Shown here one piece after another: positions 6,969 through 14,448 of a stretch of 25,877 nucleotides of DNA (positions are counted from its first letter, which is position 1; each line of letters opens with the position of its first letter). Under the pieces are notes generated by a model that did not search any database, was not told the DNA's origin, and saw only the letters and a list, made by a program, of their open reading frames with translations. This DNA is from Candidatus Nanoarchaeia archaeon (GTDB lineage: Archaea; Nanoarchaeota; Nanoarchaeia; SCGC-AAA011-G17; JAFCDX01). The position numbers and the translations under genes are program-made. Location: assembly GCA_028717785.1 (NCBI GenBank), contig JAQUND010000020.1:1-25877 (forward strand). The letters are read 5' to 3'.

Positions 6969-8285
6969 TCATAAAGGATATGTCCTCTTTATATACTCAA
7001 TGGCTTGATCTCGAGTAAACAGTTTCTCCTCGAGTTGTTGGTCTTGTACGTCGTCTAACATAGTTCTAAATGACGGCCCCTTAGGATACCCCAAAGCAAT
7101 CAGATCGAACCCAGTTACAAGACGAGGGAGTTTATCAAGCTTCACAGTCTCGGGTGTGGCTTCGAATTCCTTGAGCTTTCTTTGCATAAACTCGTAATGC
7201 TCAAGACCACCGTGAGATGACATACAATCGACTCGATGCAACTCGAGATGCTCGTCGAACTTGTGTAAATTCATAAACCGCTTGAGCTTAGAGACCCTCA
7301 TTTTCTCAGCTACAGGGAATTTCATATGATGCTCAACCATAGAAACAACATGATCTATGAATTCGTTCGAAAACTTGAGTCTTTTGAGAATCTCTTCAGC
7401 CATGTATTTTCCCTTCATATCATGACCGCTAAAACGTATCCGATCCTCAAAAGTTTGAGTCGATGGTTTGCCAATATCATGGAGAAAAACTCCCCATAAT
7501 AGAGTGTCAGACACATTTTCAGGAAGTAATCCGAGAGCCAATAAGGTATGCACCCAAACATCACCTTCTTTATGGAATTCGGGCGGTTGCTCACAACCAA
7601 CCATTGCAACAACTTCTGGCAGGATTTCTGAAAGCAAACCCGTGCCAAGGAGCAGTTCAAGAGCTCTCTTTTTGTCTTTGACTCCAAGGATTTTCGTCAT
7701 TTCGTCAGCAATGCGTTCAGCTGAAACCGAAAGAATTTGCTGGCTATTCTGCTGCACAGCTTGTAAAGTGTTTTCTTCGATCTCAAATCCCAGCCGAGCA
7801 GCAAACCGAACAACACGCATTAAACGGAGTTTGTCTTCCTTTATGCGGTCGTAAGGATTTCCTATAAGCCGTATTATCTTTTGCTCTAAATCAGTCTGAC
7901 CACCCACGACATCAATAATTTCGTCAGTTAAGGGGTCATAAAACATACCATTGATCGTGAGGTCTCGTCGCCTTGCGTCTTCCTCTAAGGAAGTGAATTC
8001 GATTGAATCAGGGCGCCGTCCATCGGAATAAGCACCATCAGACCGAAAAGTTGCAACTTCGAACTCTTCTCCGTCGACAATGACAACGATGACACCAAAA
8101 GCTTTTCCGACAGCTACAGTTTTGGGAAACAGAGCCTCTATTTCGTTTGGCCTTGCATTTGTGGCTATATCTATATCATTCGGCTCAAGACCAAGAATAT
8201 AGTCCCTTACGCAACCACCAGCATAAACAGCCTGATAGCCTTGTTCGGATAAAGTCTTTATTATTGAAAGTGCTTTAGAATTCAT
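6969..8285 (-). CDS. cca: CCA-adding enzyme / tRNA nucleotidyltransferase with HD domain
   Basis: 438 aa. The class II nucleotidyltransferase head shows GGCVRD (23-28) and the metal-binding DIDIAT (Asp37, Asp39). RRDLTINGMFYD (106-117) is the typical template-region motif and DRIKEDKLRLMRVVRFAARL (147-166) the neck. A C-terminal HD hydrolase domain follows with His246, HD at 269-270 (FLHDIGKP) and SGHDM (287-291). The family adds or repairs CCA on tRNA 3' ends, or acts as a poly(A) polymerase. The head plus HD arrangement favours a bacterial-type Cca that also trims 2',3' ends. A phage copy would maintain phage or host tRNAs; no tRNA gene is visible here. The ribosome site is weak (AGAAAG), 9 nt after the 39-aa gene. 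Confidence 0.9.
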   Translation of the reverse strand: MNSKALSIIKTLSEQGYQAVYAGGCVRDYILGLEPNDIDIATNARPNEIEALFPKTVAVGKAFGVIVVIVDGEEFEVATFRSDGAYSDGRRPDSIEFTSLEEDARRRDLTINGMFYDPLTDEIIDVVGGQTDLEQKIIRLIGNPYDRIKEDKLRLMRVVRFAARLGFEIEENTLQAVQQNSQQILSVSAERIADEMTKILGVKDKKRALELLLGTGLLSEILPEVVAMVGCEQPPEFHKEGDVWVHTLLALGLLPENVSDTLLWGVFLHDIGKPSTQTFEDRIRFSGHDMKGKYMAEEILKRLKFSNEFIDHVVSMVEHHMKFPVAEKMRVSKLKRFMNLHKFDEHLELHRVDCMSSHGGLEHYEFMQRKLKEFEATPETVKLDKLPRLVTGFDLIALGYPKGPSFRTMLDDVQDQQLEEKLFTRDQAIEYIKRTYPL

Positions 8286-8294
8286 GTTTTCTTT

Positions 8295-8414
8295 CTAATT
8301 CGTAATTTGACATAAACGCAATAAAGTGTATATGATAAGAACAATAAAGCCAATCGAACCAGAAGAGACACCAAGCATGATTAAACATCCTACTTGTTTT
8401 TCTGTCAGTTTCAT
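8295..8414 (-). CDS. Very small single-pass membrane protein (39 aa)
   Basis: ATG at 8414 overlaps the stop of the 84-aa gene (ATGA), has AAGGA upstream and ends with TAG at 8297-8295, 9 nt before the cca start. The product begins MKLTEKQVGCLIMLGVSS and has one hydrophobic segment at about residues 9-32, ending RLCQITN. Tight overlap on one side and short spacing on the other support a real gene filling what would be a 125-nt gap. The function is unknown; small phage membrane proteins of this size include holin-like and regulatory peptides. Confidence 0.55.
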   Translation of the reverse strand: MKLTEKQVGCLIMLGVSSGSIGFIVLIIYTLLRLCQITN

Positions 8415-8665
8415 TTCATTGTCCTTAATTCTTTACTGAGTTCTTTATGAACTAAGGGTGCAATTTTCTTAAGACCTGCCATGACTAAAGCAACTCTAGT
8501 TCGTATGAACGTAATATTAACCGAAATTCCATCAAATGTTCGCTTTTCAAGCAAAAACGTCATGGGAATTGCATACTCTGAAACTCTCCAATCAGGATTT
8601 GCTTTTTCAATTTCTCTGTAAAGCCTTTTTACAAAAGCTTTAAATCTTTTTGGTTTGTCATCCAT
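8411..8665 (-). CDS. Small unknown protein
   Basis: 84 aa. It is basic, with a helical N-terminus (KRFKAFVKRLYREIEKANPDW), then a probable beta hairpin (MTFLLEKRTFDGISVNITF) and a helical C-terminus. No known motif. The start at 8665 has no recognisable Shine-Dalgarno sequence. It lies 38 nt after the RlaP-type gene and is coupled by a 4-nt overlap to the 39-aa gene. Confidence 0.55.
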   Translation of the reverse strand: MDDKPKRFKAFVKRLYREIEKANPDWRVSEYAIPMTFLLEKRTFDGISVNITFIRTRVALVMAGLKKIAPLVHKELSKELRTMK

Positions 8666-8703
8666 TAAATCGTTATATCGATAGAAGATAAGATTAATGC
8701 CAA

Positions 8704-9801
8704 TTATCCAAGAAATGTTTTTACAACATCAATGCATAATTCGTGAATTAACTCGCGATCAGGCGATTTAGGCAACTTAGAAATTTTATAAATATCAGCA
8801 AGAACAACATCTTGTTCTTTTGCATATTCTTCAACTTTTTCGAAAGGCCATCCACCGTTTCTAATAAACTTGAGTTCCTCAACATCTATATTGGTCCTGT
8901 CCACATGCAAAGTTCCTTCAAGCAATCCTTCTCTACCCATTCGAAGCAGTCTTACAAGATGCATTGAATGCTTGGTGTCATACCCGAACTTTGCTTCCAA
9001 ATCGGCTCGTTTGGGATTTCGTGTCTTTTGCCAATTTAGATATTGTTTCCATTCAGACATTGCATTATGAAATTTAAGTTCTCTTTGCGCTTGTTCTACA
9101 TATTCGTCTTTGATATATTGAGAACCCAAAGAAGTAAAAGCATGGCATTGAGCTTTCAATCCTGCTTGTAACCATTCCATCGCAAAGGTTCGTTCTTCAG
9201 GTATAATGAAACGAGTAAGCAAAGGAACGACATAATCGCCGTAAATCCGATCGAGTTCAGCAACAAATGGCTCTCTTTCAGATTCGATAATAATCTCAAG
9301 AGCTGCTTGACAAACAGCTTTTATTTGTGATGTAGGAAACATTGATTCCTCGGGTAATCCAAAATCAGACCGTTTGGGTTCTGCTTTTAGAGGATTCAAA
9401 AGGAATTTCCTATGCGTTTTAATCCTGTCGAGTTGGGCAATTGCATAACCTGAAAACGTATATCTCATTCTTTTTGATAAGAAGATCGATCTGTTTTCAA
9501 TAATTTTTTCCCACACAGAGTGCATTTGGACGATACATCGTTCCGGCGTGAACAGTAAATCAAGCATGTTTGGGTTATTGTCAGCAACAAGTGTTAATGC
9601 TTTTCTGATTTCGAAAATAGTTTTATCAAGATCAGTATATCCTTGGAATTGCTCTACTCTTTTTTGGCCTAGAAAGTATTCATATCCAGGGATCATGACA
9701 CCAGCGTAATCTGTGTCCGAAAACTCGTTATGGGTCCCATAAGCTTGGGACCCAACAATGCATTCAAAAATCGTATGTGCTTCTACATACTCAGGTGTCA
9801 T
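8704..9801 (-). CDS. RlaP-type predicted nucleotidyltransferase
   Basis: 365 aa from the ATG at 9801, which has GAGGA about 10 nt upstream and overlaps the previous stop by 11 nt. An ORF start 11 codons earlier has no ribosome site. The polymerase-beta-like signature is clear: GSQAYGT (17-23), SDTD with metal ligands Asp29 and Asp31, and FEIRKALTLVADNNPNMLD (63-81) with Glu64 as likely third carboxylate. This matches the RNA-ligase-associated nucleotidyltransferase family (Pfam Nuc-transf, PF10127), often found near RNA ligases and repair genes in phages and bacteria. The target of nucleotide addition is not established for most members. The C-terminal 200 residues are helical with no further recognised motif. 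Confidence 0.85.
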   Translation of the reverse strand: MTPEYVEAHTIFECIVGSQAYGTHNEFSDTDYAGVMIPGYEYFLGQKRVEQFQGYTDLDKTIFEIRKALTLVADNNPNMLDLLFTPERCIVQMHSVWEKIIENRSIFLSKRMRYTFSGYAIAQLDRIKTHRKFLLNPLKAEPKRSDFGLPEESMFPTSQIKAVCQAALEIIIESEREPFVAELDRIYGDYVVPLLTRFIIPEERTFAMEWLQAGLKAQCHAFTSLGSQYIKDEYVEQAQRELKFHNAMSEWKQYLNWQKTRNPKRADLEAKFGYDTKHSMHLVRLLRMGREGLLEGTLHVDRTNIDVEELKFIRNGGWPFEKVEEYAKEQDVVLADIYKISKLPKSPDRELIHELCIDVVKTFLG

Positions 9802-10297
9802 CGTCTTCTTCTTCCTCGTTGTTATACAATTCAAAAATTATCTTGTCGATATTGTCTATCAAAGTCTTTTTATATTCATCGCTCGAATCATGATCTAATA
9901 ATGATGTAACAGTTTTTAGTTCATCAAATTTTTCAAGCTTTTTTTGAAGGATACTTTTTTGTGCAGGGTCTTCCGTTTTTTCTATTAGATCTAGTAAAAT
10001 CTTTCGCTGTTTTGTATAATTTTCATGAGAAAACTTTTCGATAAGTTCGGACATTGTTTTATTATCATCTGGATAATCTTCAATTTTTATTTCGCTCAGT
10101 CGTGAATAAAGCGATCTTGCTGCAGGATTGCACAATGCTGAAGCTACTAAGTCAAGAAGATTTTGTTGTTTTCTGAGTCCTTTTGTAAGGTACTTCAAAT
10201 GCAATTGCAAATCTTCAATTGATTTTTTTTGATAATAAACAAGAATTAAGAACAAAATCCAGATAATGCCAATCAAAACATGATCTAATACGCTCAT
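9791..10297 (-). CDS. Membrane-anchored coiled-coil protein
   Basis: 168 aa from the ATG at 10297, with GAGGAG five to six bases upstream and 7 nt after the ligA stop. An in-frame ATG at 10333 lies inside ligA and lacks a ribosome site. Residues 5-23 (DHVLIGIIWILFLILVYYQ) are a TM anchor. A helical, charged, coiled-coil-like domain follows, ending in an acidic tail (NNEEEEDDDT). No family recognised. The layout resembles spanin- or tail-less anchor proteins, but nothing decides a function. Confidence 0.65.
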   Translation of the reverse strand: MSVLDHVLIGIIWILFLILVYYQKKSIEDLQLHLKYLTKGLRKQQNLLDLVASALCNPAARSLYSRLSEIKIEDYPDDNKTMSELIEKFSHENYTKQRKILLDLIEKTEDPAQKSILQKKLEKFDELKTVTSLLDHDSSDEYKKTLIDNIDKIIFELYNNEEEEDDDT

Positions 10298-10304
10298 TCT
10301 CTCC

Positions 10305-12266
10305 TCATAACATTTTGAAAAAATCACTTTCACTCAAAATCGTAATTCCAAGTTGTCTTGCTTTTTGCGCTTTACTGCTTGTTGAACTCGGATCCACCAT
10401 GACAAGATAAGTCAAACCTTTGTTGACCGAATCTTCAGCAATTCCTCCATTCGCTTTGACCAAGGCCAACATATCTTCTCTAGTGTACCGTTTTCCATCG
10501 GGCTTTATTGCTTGAATTGCTCCTGTAAAACAGAAACTCATTCCAGCAAATTTATTGGAATCAATTTTTATTTTTTCGGGTTCCTTTATAGTAATACCAA
10601 CATCAAACAAATTTTTCATAAATGTCGCTTTAGCAGCCAGTCCAGCTTTAATTTGTGATGCTGTTTTTGTTCCTATTCCTTTCACTTGAATAAGAGCTTC
10701 TTCAGTTGCACTAAATAATTTCACAATGTCGTATCCAGCAACCATTAGTGCTGTTGCCGTTTCTTTAGAGAAATTAGGCATATTAAGACCAGCAATAAAT
10801 TCCGGCAATGTGATTGCCATTTTTGCTCTCAGATTTGTTACGATTTTCGTAGCTGACCGTTCGCCCAAACGTTCAAGACCCGCAACCTGATTGACTGTGA
10901 GTTTATAGAAATCAGCAGGTTCTTTAACAAGGCCATTTTCATAGAGCATTTGAATGATTTTGGGACCAAGTCCGTCAATGTCAAGAACCTGAACCCAACG
11001 TTCGAGGTTACCTGTTCCGAGCCCTGAGCAATCATCATTGGTACACATAAGGAATTTACCTTGAATTTCAGTTTTCCCTCCGCATTCAGGACAAACACCG
11101 GGAACTACAAAATCTTCAGTTCCTCCACCATGATTTTCGAGCAGGTATGGGATCACGTCGTTTGCACGTTCAATAAGAACAGCGCAACCTTTCTTGAACT
11201 TGAAAGTTTTGAACATTTCGACATTGTGCAAACTACAACGACGTACGGTTACACCGCCCATGGGTGTAGGTTCAAGAATAGCAATGGGTGTAACCCTCCG
11301 GCTATTTCCTATATGCCACAGGATGTCTTTGAGAATCGTTTCTTTTTGCATTGGTTTGAATTTCCAAGCAATTTTCGCTTTAGGATTGCCGCCGAGCATC
11401 CCATGTTTCTGCTGGATGGTAATGGAATTTGCTCGTATTACAAGCCCATCGATATCATAGGGCAAAGTCGCTCGAATTTTCGATTCGTATTCATTAAAAA
11501 CTTGAATTGCTTCTACAATCGAAACCTTTTTCCAGAAGCACGTTTTGAGACCGAATCTCTCGATTGTTTGAAGTTTTTCTTCTTCTGTAAAGAAAGTAGT
11601 TCCTGCGATATCATAATAATAAATTGAAAGAAATTCGACGTTTTCACCAGTGAGAGTTTTCTGCAGACCCGTGGCAGTGTTTCTGGGATTTTTGTAATCT
11701 CTACCACTTTTTACAAGAAGTTTTTCGAAGTCATCTCTGAGGATAAAAACTTCTCCGTAAATGTTCCCTGTGAAACCAGGTATTGTTGCTCGAACATTTT
11801 GCATTTTCAAAACATTCTGCAGCATGTCTTCGCCTTCAACACCATTTCCTCGAGATATTGCTTGAATCAGATTGCTATTGTCATAAACAAGATCGATTGA
11901 GCCTCCGTCCATTTTATCAAAAATGACATAGGATGAGTCGCCAATCTCGTTTGCCCAAGTTTCAAATTCTGCCTGGGAATTTACCTTGTTGAGGGAAGTC
12001 ATCGGAATACAATGACTTGCTTTTTCCCATTCGGAAGCTGCAACTATCGGTGCACCTATTTGATTAAGGTAGACTTCAACATCTTCAACGAAGCTTGGAT
12101 CAATTGATTTTTTGGGGAAAAGAACACGGTTATAAAGAGTCGCTAACCGGTCTTTCTTTTGATCATATTCGGCATCTGTGATAATCGATACTCCTTCATT
12201 GTAATAGGAGTTCGATGCTTTCTGCAACAATTCTAAAATTTCTTTTGCTTCATCAAATAATCTCAT
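10305..12266 (-). CDS. ligA: NAD+-dependent DNA ligase (LigA)
   Basis: 653 aa, close to the usual LigA length. An Ia domain (YYNEGVSIITDAEYD, 21-35) binds NMN. The adenylation domain has the nucleophile motif KMDG (Lys118), GEVFI (171-175), DIDGLVIR (271-278) and WKFKP (301-305). It continues with an OB fold, a four-Cys zinc finger (C392, C395, C408, C413), tandem helix-hairpin-helix segments (about 425-545) and a BRCT domain (573-653). It seals nicks in phage DNA using NAD+. At residue 278 Arg replaces the Lys usual in bacterial LigA (DGVVIK). Its own promoter lies at 12287-12314, and AGGAG precedes the ATG. Confidence 0.95.
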   Translation of the reverse strand: MRLFDEAKEILELLQKASNSYYNEGVSIITDAEYDQKKDRLATLYNRVLFPKKSIDPSFVEDVEVYLNQIGAPIVAASEWEKASHCIPMTSLNKVNSQAEFETWANEIGDSSYVIFDKMDGGSIDLVYDNSNLIQAISRGNGVEGEDMLQNVLKMQNVRATIPGFTGNIYGEVFILRDDFEKLLVKSGRDYKNPRNTATGLQKTLTGENVEFLSIYYYDIAGTTFFTEEEKLQTIERFGLKTCFWKKVSIVEAIQVFNEYESKIRATLPYDIDGLVIRANSITIQQKHGMLGGNPKAKIAWKFKPMQKETILKDILWHIGNSRRVTPIAILEPTPMGGVTVRRCSLHNVEMFKTFKFKKGCAVLIERANDVIPYLLENHGGGTEDFVVPGVCPECGGKTEIQGKFLMCTNDDCSGLGTGNLERWVQVLDIDGLGPKIIQMLYENGLVKEPADFYKLTVNQVAGLERLGERSATKIVTNLRAKMAITLPEFIAGLNMPNFSKETATALMVAGYDIVKLFSATEEALIQVKGIGTKTASQIKAGLAAKATFMKNLFDVGITIKEPEKIKIDSNKFAGMSFCFTGAIQAIKPDGKRYTREDMLALVKANGGIAEDSVNKGLTYLVMVDPSSTSSKAQKARQLGITILSESDFFKML

Positions 12267-12286
12267 AGTTTATCTCCTGTTCTTCT

Positions 12287-12314
12287 ATTATATCTAAAGC
12301 GCGCACAAAAACAA
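12287..12314 (-). promoter_or_regulatory. Sigma70-like promoter for ligA
   Basis: Minus strand: -35 TTGTTT (12314-12309), 16-nt spacer, perfect -10 TATAAT (12292-12287). Initiation near 12280 gives a leader of about 14 nt containing AGGAG before the ATG at 12266. A terminator-like hairpin lies immediately upstream, so this is a likely boundary between transcription units. Confidence 0.5.
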
Positions 12315-12327
12315 CCAAAAACATAAC

Positions 12328-12351
12328 GTGCCCAGGTATTTTCCCAGGCAC
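12328..12351 (-). terminator. Terminator-like hairpin after the 87-aa gene
   Basis: Minus-strand RNA pairs GUGCCUGGG with CCUGGGCAC around the loop AAAAUA: 9 bp with two adjacent G-U pairs, then GUUAUGUUUUUGG. In plus-strand RNA the two wobbles become C-A mismatches, which supports minus orientation. It lies 41 nt past the stop at 12392 and just before the ligA promoter. Confidence 0.5.
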
Positions 12352-12391
12352 ATTATAGGTATTAATTAGTGTGTAATTTAATTAATATAAT

Positions 12392-12655
12392 CTAATCTGA
12401 ATTTTCGAAAGAAGGGCAGGAATCTCGTAAACAATCATAACAGTTACTTACTTTCTTGCAGGTTTTACAAAGTGAAGTTTCCCAAGCGTTTTTAAAACCA
12501 CTTGCGTGTACATCGACCCATTGCAAAAAATATTGTTCGCTTGGTTTACCATCGTAATCATAGCGTAAATCGAAGTTCTCTTTTTCACTTGCTAAATAGA
12601 CTGATTTATCTATTGCATGAATTTGTGCAGTAAGAAATTTAGCAAAATCTTGCAT
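12392..12655 (-). CDS. Small Cys-rich protein
   Basis: 87 aa. The C-terminal third contains CKTCKKVSNCYDCLRDSC: Cys pairs at about residues 65/68, 74/77 and 82, typical of a small zinc-binding site. The N-terminal part is helical and acidic. The upstream sequence carries an in-frame stop, so ATG at 12655 is the first available start, but the ribosome site (GCGAG) is weak. It is followed by a terminator-like hairpin. No family recognised; a Cys-rich tail of this type also occurs in the plus-strand protein at 5268. Confidence 0.6.
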   Translation of the reverse strand: MQDFAKFLTAQIHAIDKSVYLASEKENFDLRYDYDGKPSEQYFLQWVDVHASGFKNAWETSLCKTCKKVSNCYDCLRDSCPSFENSD

Positions 12656-12777
12656 GATGCACTCGCTATTTTCTTATACAACAAGCTCCTAGTTTTAATC
12701 TTAATTTTACGTTTTTAATCGTAACTTAATTTTTATATGCTTTATTTTCTCGTATAAAAACTTTGCAAAAAATTGTC
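12656..12777. other. AT-rich intergenic gap with imperfect direct repeats
   Basis: This 122-nt gap between the metallophosphoesterase stop and the 87-aa gene is nearly all A/T. Two imperfect copies of a TTTTAATC...TTAATTTTA block lie at 12693-12709 and 12712-12735. A minus-strand TATAAG sits about 20 nt before the ATG but has no good -35 box. No ORF or strong hairpin was seen. Confidence 0.35.
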
Positions 12778-13614
12778 TTAAATTTCAATTAATGTAGCAT
12801 CCACTACATGTTCGTTTTCAAGCTCGAACTTTACAAATCTTGTTTTTGCTTCTTTATCATAGATCGTTAAAAAAGGTTGTCCGGGTTGCACGACTAAAGT
12901 TTTACCTAATATTACTTTCCATTGTTTTGTAATAGCATAATTTTCATGTATGTGGCCATGCAATGACAATAAAGGCTGTTGTTCTTTTATCCAATTGTAT
13001 ATAGACACAGATCCCACACGTTCGAGTCTATCATAACCCGTGTGTATTCTCCTTCCGCAAACATCAAGTTCTAGATTTCTGGGCGGCATATGACAGGAGA
13101 ATATAAAATTCTTATGCAGTACGATTTCTTTAGCAAGATCTTCTTGTATTGTACTTTTCTTTGCTAAATACTTATCGATATCGAGTATTTCTACCCTCAT
13201 ACCATTTTCAGTATAATTAACTCCATCAAGACAAAAAGGTCTCATCCATCCTCTATAGTCTAATTTGCAAATTGATTTTAAAGGAAATGGATAGTCACAA
13301 ACATAAGGATATGCTTTAAAAAGAAATCCTTCGATCTCGACGGGCTCTTCATCTAAAAGACTTCCATATCGCCTGAATTCTTTTTTCATTGAAACAAGAT
13401 CGTCATTTCCAAATGAAGCAAGAATTTTTATTTCATTATCTTTTGCTTTCTGATAGAATTCTCTTAAGAATTTCTTTACAAAAGTAGTTTGAACATCAGG
13501 TAGGATGTCGGCACCAAGATGAATTATTTTTATTTGATGATCAAGAGCATAAGATAGAATTTTCTTATATTTCTCTTGATCGCCATGAAGATCTGTAGCA
13601 TAAAGAAACAACAT
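12778..13614 (-). CDS. Calcineurin-like metallophosphoesterase
   Basis: 278 aa from the ATG at 13614, which has GGAG 7 nt upstream; an upstream in-frame ATG at 13656 has no such site. The metal-binding blocks of the family appear in order: DLHG (Asp8, His10), GAD (Asp36), GNDD (Asn70, Asp71), SCH (His175) and GHIH (His221, His223). The first block reads DxH and the second GAD rather than the common GD. Family members hydrolyse phosphomono- or diesters, including nucleotides, nucleic-acid ends and protein phosphates; the substrate cannot be told here. Its neighbours are a ligase-type protein and ligA, so nucleic-acid end processing is one option. There is no signal peptide, so the enzyme is cytoplasmic. 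Confidence 0.85.
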   Translation of the reverse strand: MLFLYATDLHGDQEKYKKILSYALDHQIKIIHLGADILPDVQTTFVKKFLREFYQKAKDNEIKILASFGNDDLVSMKKEFRRYGSLLDEEPVEIEGFLFKAYPYVCDYPFPLKSICKLDYRGWMRPFCLDGVNYTENGMRVEILDIDKYLAKKSTIQEDLAKEIVLHKNFIFSCHMPPRNLELDVCGRRIHTGYDRLERVGSVSIYNWIKEQQPLLSLHGHIHENYAITKQWKVILGKTLVVQPGQPFLTIYDKEAKTRFVKFELENEHVVDATLIEI

Positions 13615-13638
13615 GACATTACTCCAGGGAGAAAATTT

Positions 13639-13794
13639 ATGCAAAAGAGAGAGCAAACAAAGGTTGAGAAAATTGCTGCCCGTGGCTACAAACGTTTAGA
13701 TGATTATTATAATAAAAAAATCAAGAAGTCTAAATATAATAACATTCCCGATTATGTAAGGGAAGTTAGATACAACGATCCGTCAAAAACTTAA
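13639..13794 (+). CDS. Short basic plus-strand protein
   Basis: 51 aa. ATG at 13639 follows AGGGAG at 7 nt spacing. The product is rich in Lys, Tyr and Asn (MQKREQTKVEKIAARGYKRL at the start, then YYNKKIKKSKYNN). It fills an otherwise empty 176-nt gap, runs opposite its neighbours and overlaps the next minus-strand gene by 4 nt at the stop. A promoter-like TTGATC, 17 nt, CATAAA lies at 13576-13604 inside the metallophosphoesterase gene. The alternative is that the stretch is only the minus-strand leader of that gene. No family recognised. Confidence 0.45.
   Translation: MQKREQTKVEKIAARGYKRLDDYYNKKIKKSKYNNIPDYVREVRYNDPSKT
13706..13734 (-). promoter_or_regulatory. Possible minus-strand promoter for the metallophosphoesterase
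   Basis: TTTAGA (13734-13729), 17-nt spacer, perfect TATAAT (13711-13706) on the minus strand. This gives a leader of about 85 nt to the ATG at 13614. It lies within the short plus-strand ORF, so the two interpretations compete, and AT-rich sequence makes chance matches common. Confidence 0.3.
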
Positions 13795-14396
13795 AACTGA
13801 TAACTGTTTGAAGGTTTCCTTACTTTCATTTGCCACCAGACTTCAGGGCAGTCTTTCAAGTTCCACTGAATTTTTCCATTCTTGTTTTTCATGACAAGAC
13901 CTTCGTTCTCGGAATCCTTGATTGCTTCGTCATAAACTGAGCGAAAATTCTCAGGAAATAACTTTGAAAGCGTAAAATGAGTATGTTTGCCCCCAAAAAT
14001 GTCTTCAATCATTTTGCGACGAACTTCAAGCGACTCCATGACTTGGAGCCCTTTGTACCAATAGATGTCATATACATAGATATAATGTTTAATATGCTTT
14101 GTTTTCTGATGTAAAAGTTCGGCATCAATATGACAACCTGGAGGGATTTTGAAAGACATTAATTCATCAAGAAGTCCAGTGGAGGGTTGATATGACAGGA
14201 CTTCTTTGTGTCTGTTCCAGAAAACAAACCCGTTAAAACTTGTTTTTTGAGAAGCTTCTGTTGGATCGTTTCGAAGAGCTAACCTTGAACCATTCTTTTT
14301 TATTTCAGCCCACCAATCTGGATCAGCTGATATTTCAGTAAATTTCGTGCTGTCAACAGTGATAAGGACAGGTTTATTTGGATAAAAATAAAGCAT
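13791..14396 (-). CDS. Minimal ATP-type ligase / adenylyltransferase domain protein
   Basis: 201 aa. It carries the covalent nucleotidyltransferase motifs in order: motif I EIKKNGSR with probable nucleophile Lys33, motif III HIDAELL near residue 90, motif IIIa YVYDIYWYKG near 108-117, motif IV NEGLVMKNKNG near 164-174 and motif V WWQMKVRKP near 187-195. These are shared by ATP-dependent DNA ligases, RNA ligases and capping enzymes. The protein stops right after motif V, so it has no OB fold or other C-terminal domain and is much shorter than typical DNA ligases. DNA versus RNA substrate cannot be decided. The ribosome site and start codon lie within a perfect 10-bp hairpin. Confidence 0.8.
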   Translation of the reverse strand: MLYFYPNKPVLITVDSTKFTEISADPDWWAEIKKNGSRLALRNDPTEASQKTSFNGFVFWNRHKEVLSYQPSTGLLDELMSFKIPPGCHIDAELLHQKTKHIKHYIYVYDIYWYKGLQVMESLEVRRKMIEDIFGGKHTHFTLSKLFPENFRSVYDEAIKDSENEGLVMKNKNGKIQWNLKDCPEVWWQMKVRKPSNSYQF

Positions 14397-14423
14397 GGGT
14401 AGTCTCCTTGTGTACTACCCATG
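14394..14423 (-). promoter_or_regulatory. Start-codon hairpin with the Shine-Dalgarno in the loop
   Basis: Minus-strand RNA forms a perfect 10-bp stem, CAUGGGUAGU with ACUACCCAUG, around the 10-nt loop ACACAAGGAG. The AAGGAG is exposed in the loop, and the AUG of the 201-aa ligase-like gene forms the closing end of the 3' arm. This should reduce initiation unless the stem is melted or bound by a factor. It is not followed by a U tract, so it is not a normal terminator. Confidence 0.65.
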
Positions 14424-14448
14424 TCGCATGATCAAATTACAACTGCCA

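Noticed and set aside
11061..11627. A 188-codon plus-strand open frame opposite ligA, and other long plus-strand frames such as 7468-7854.
   Set aside because: They lie antisense to clearly coding ligA and cca, lack ribosome sites and encode no recognisable protein; they are shadows.
12693..12735. Direct repeats as a replication origin or iteron array.
   Set aside because: There are only two imperfect AT-rich copies with unequal spacing, no longer array and no adjacent initiator gene.
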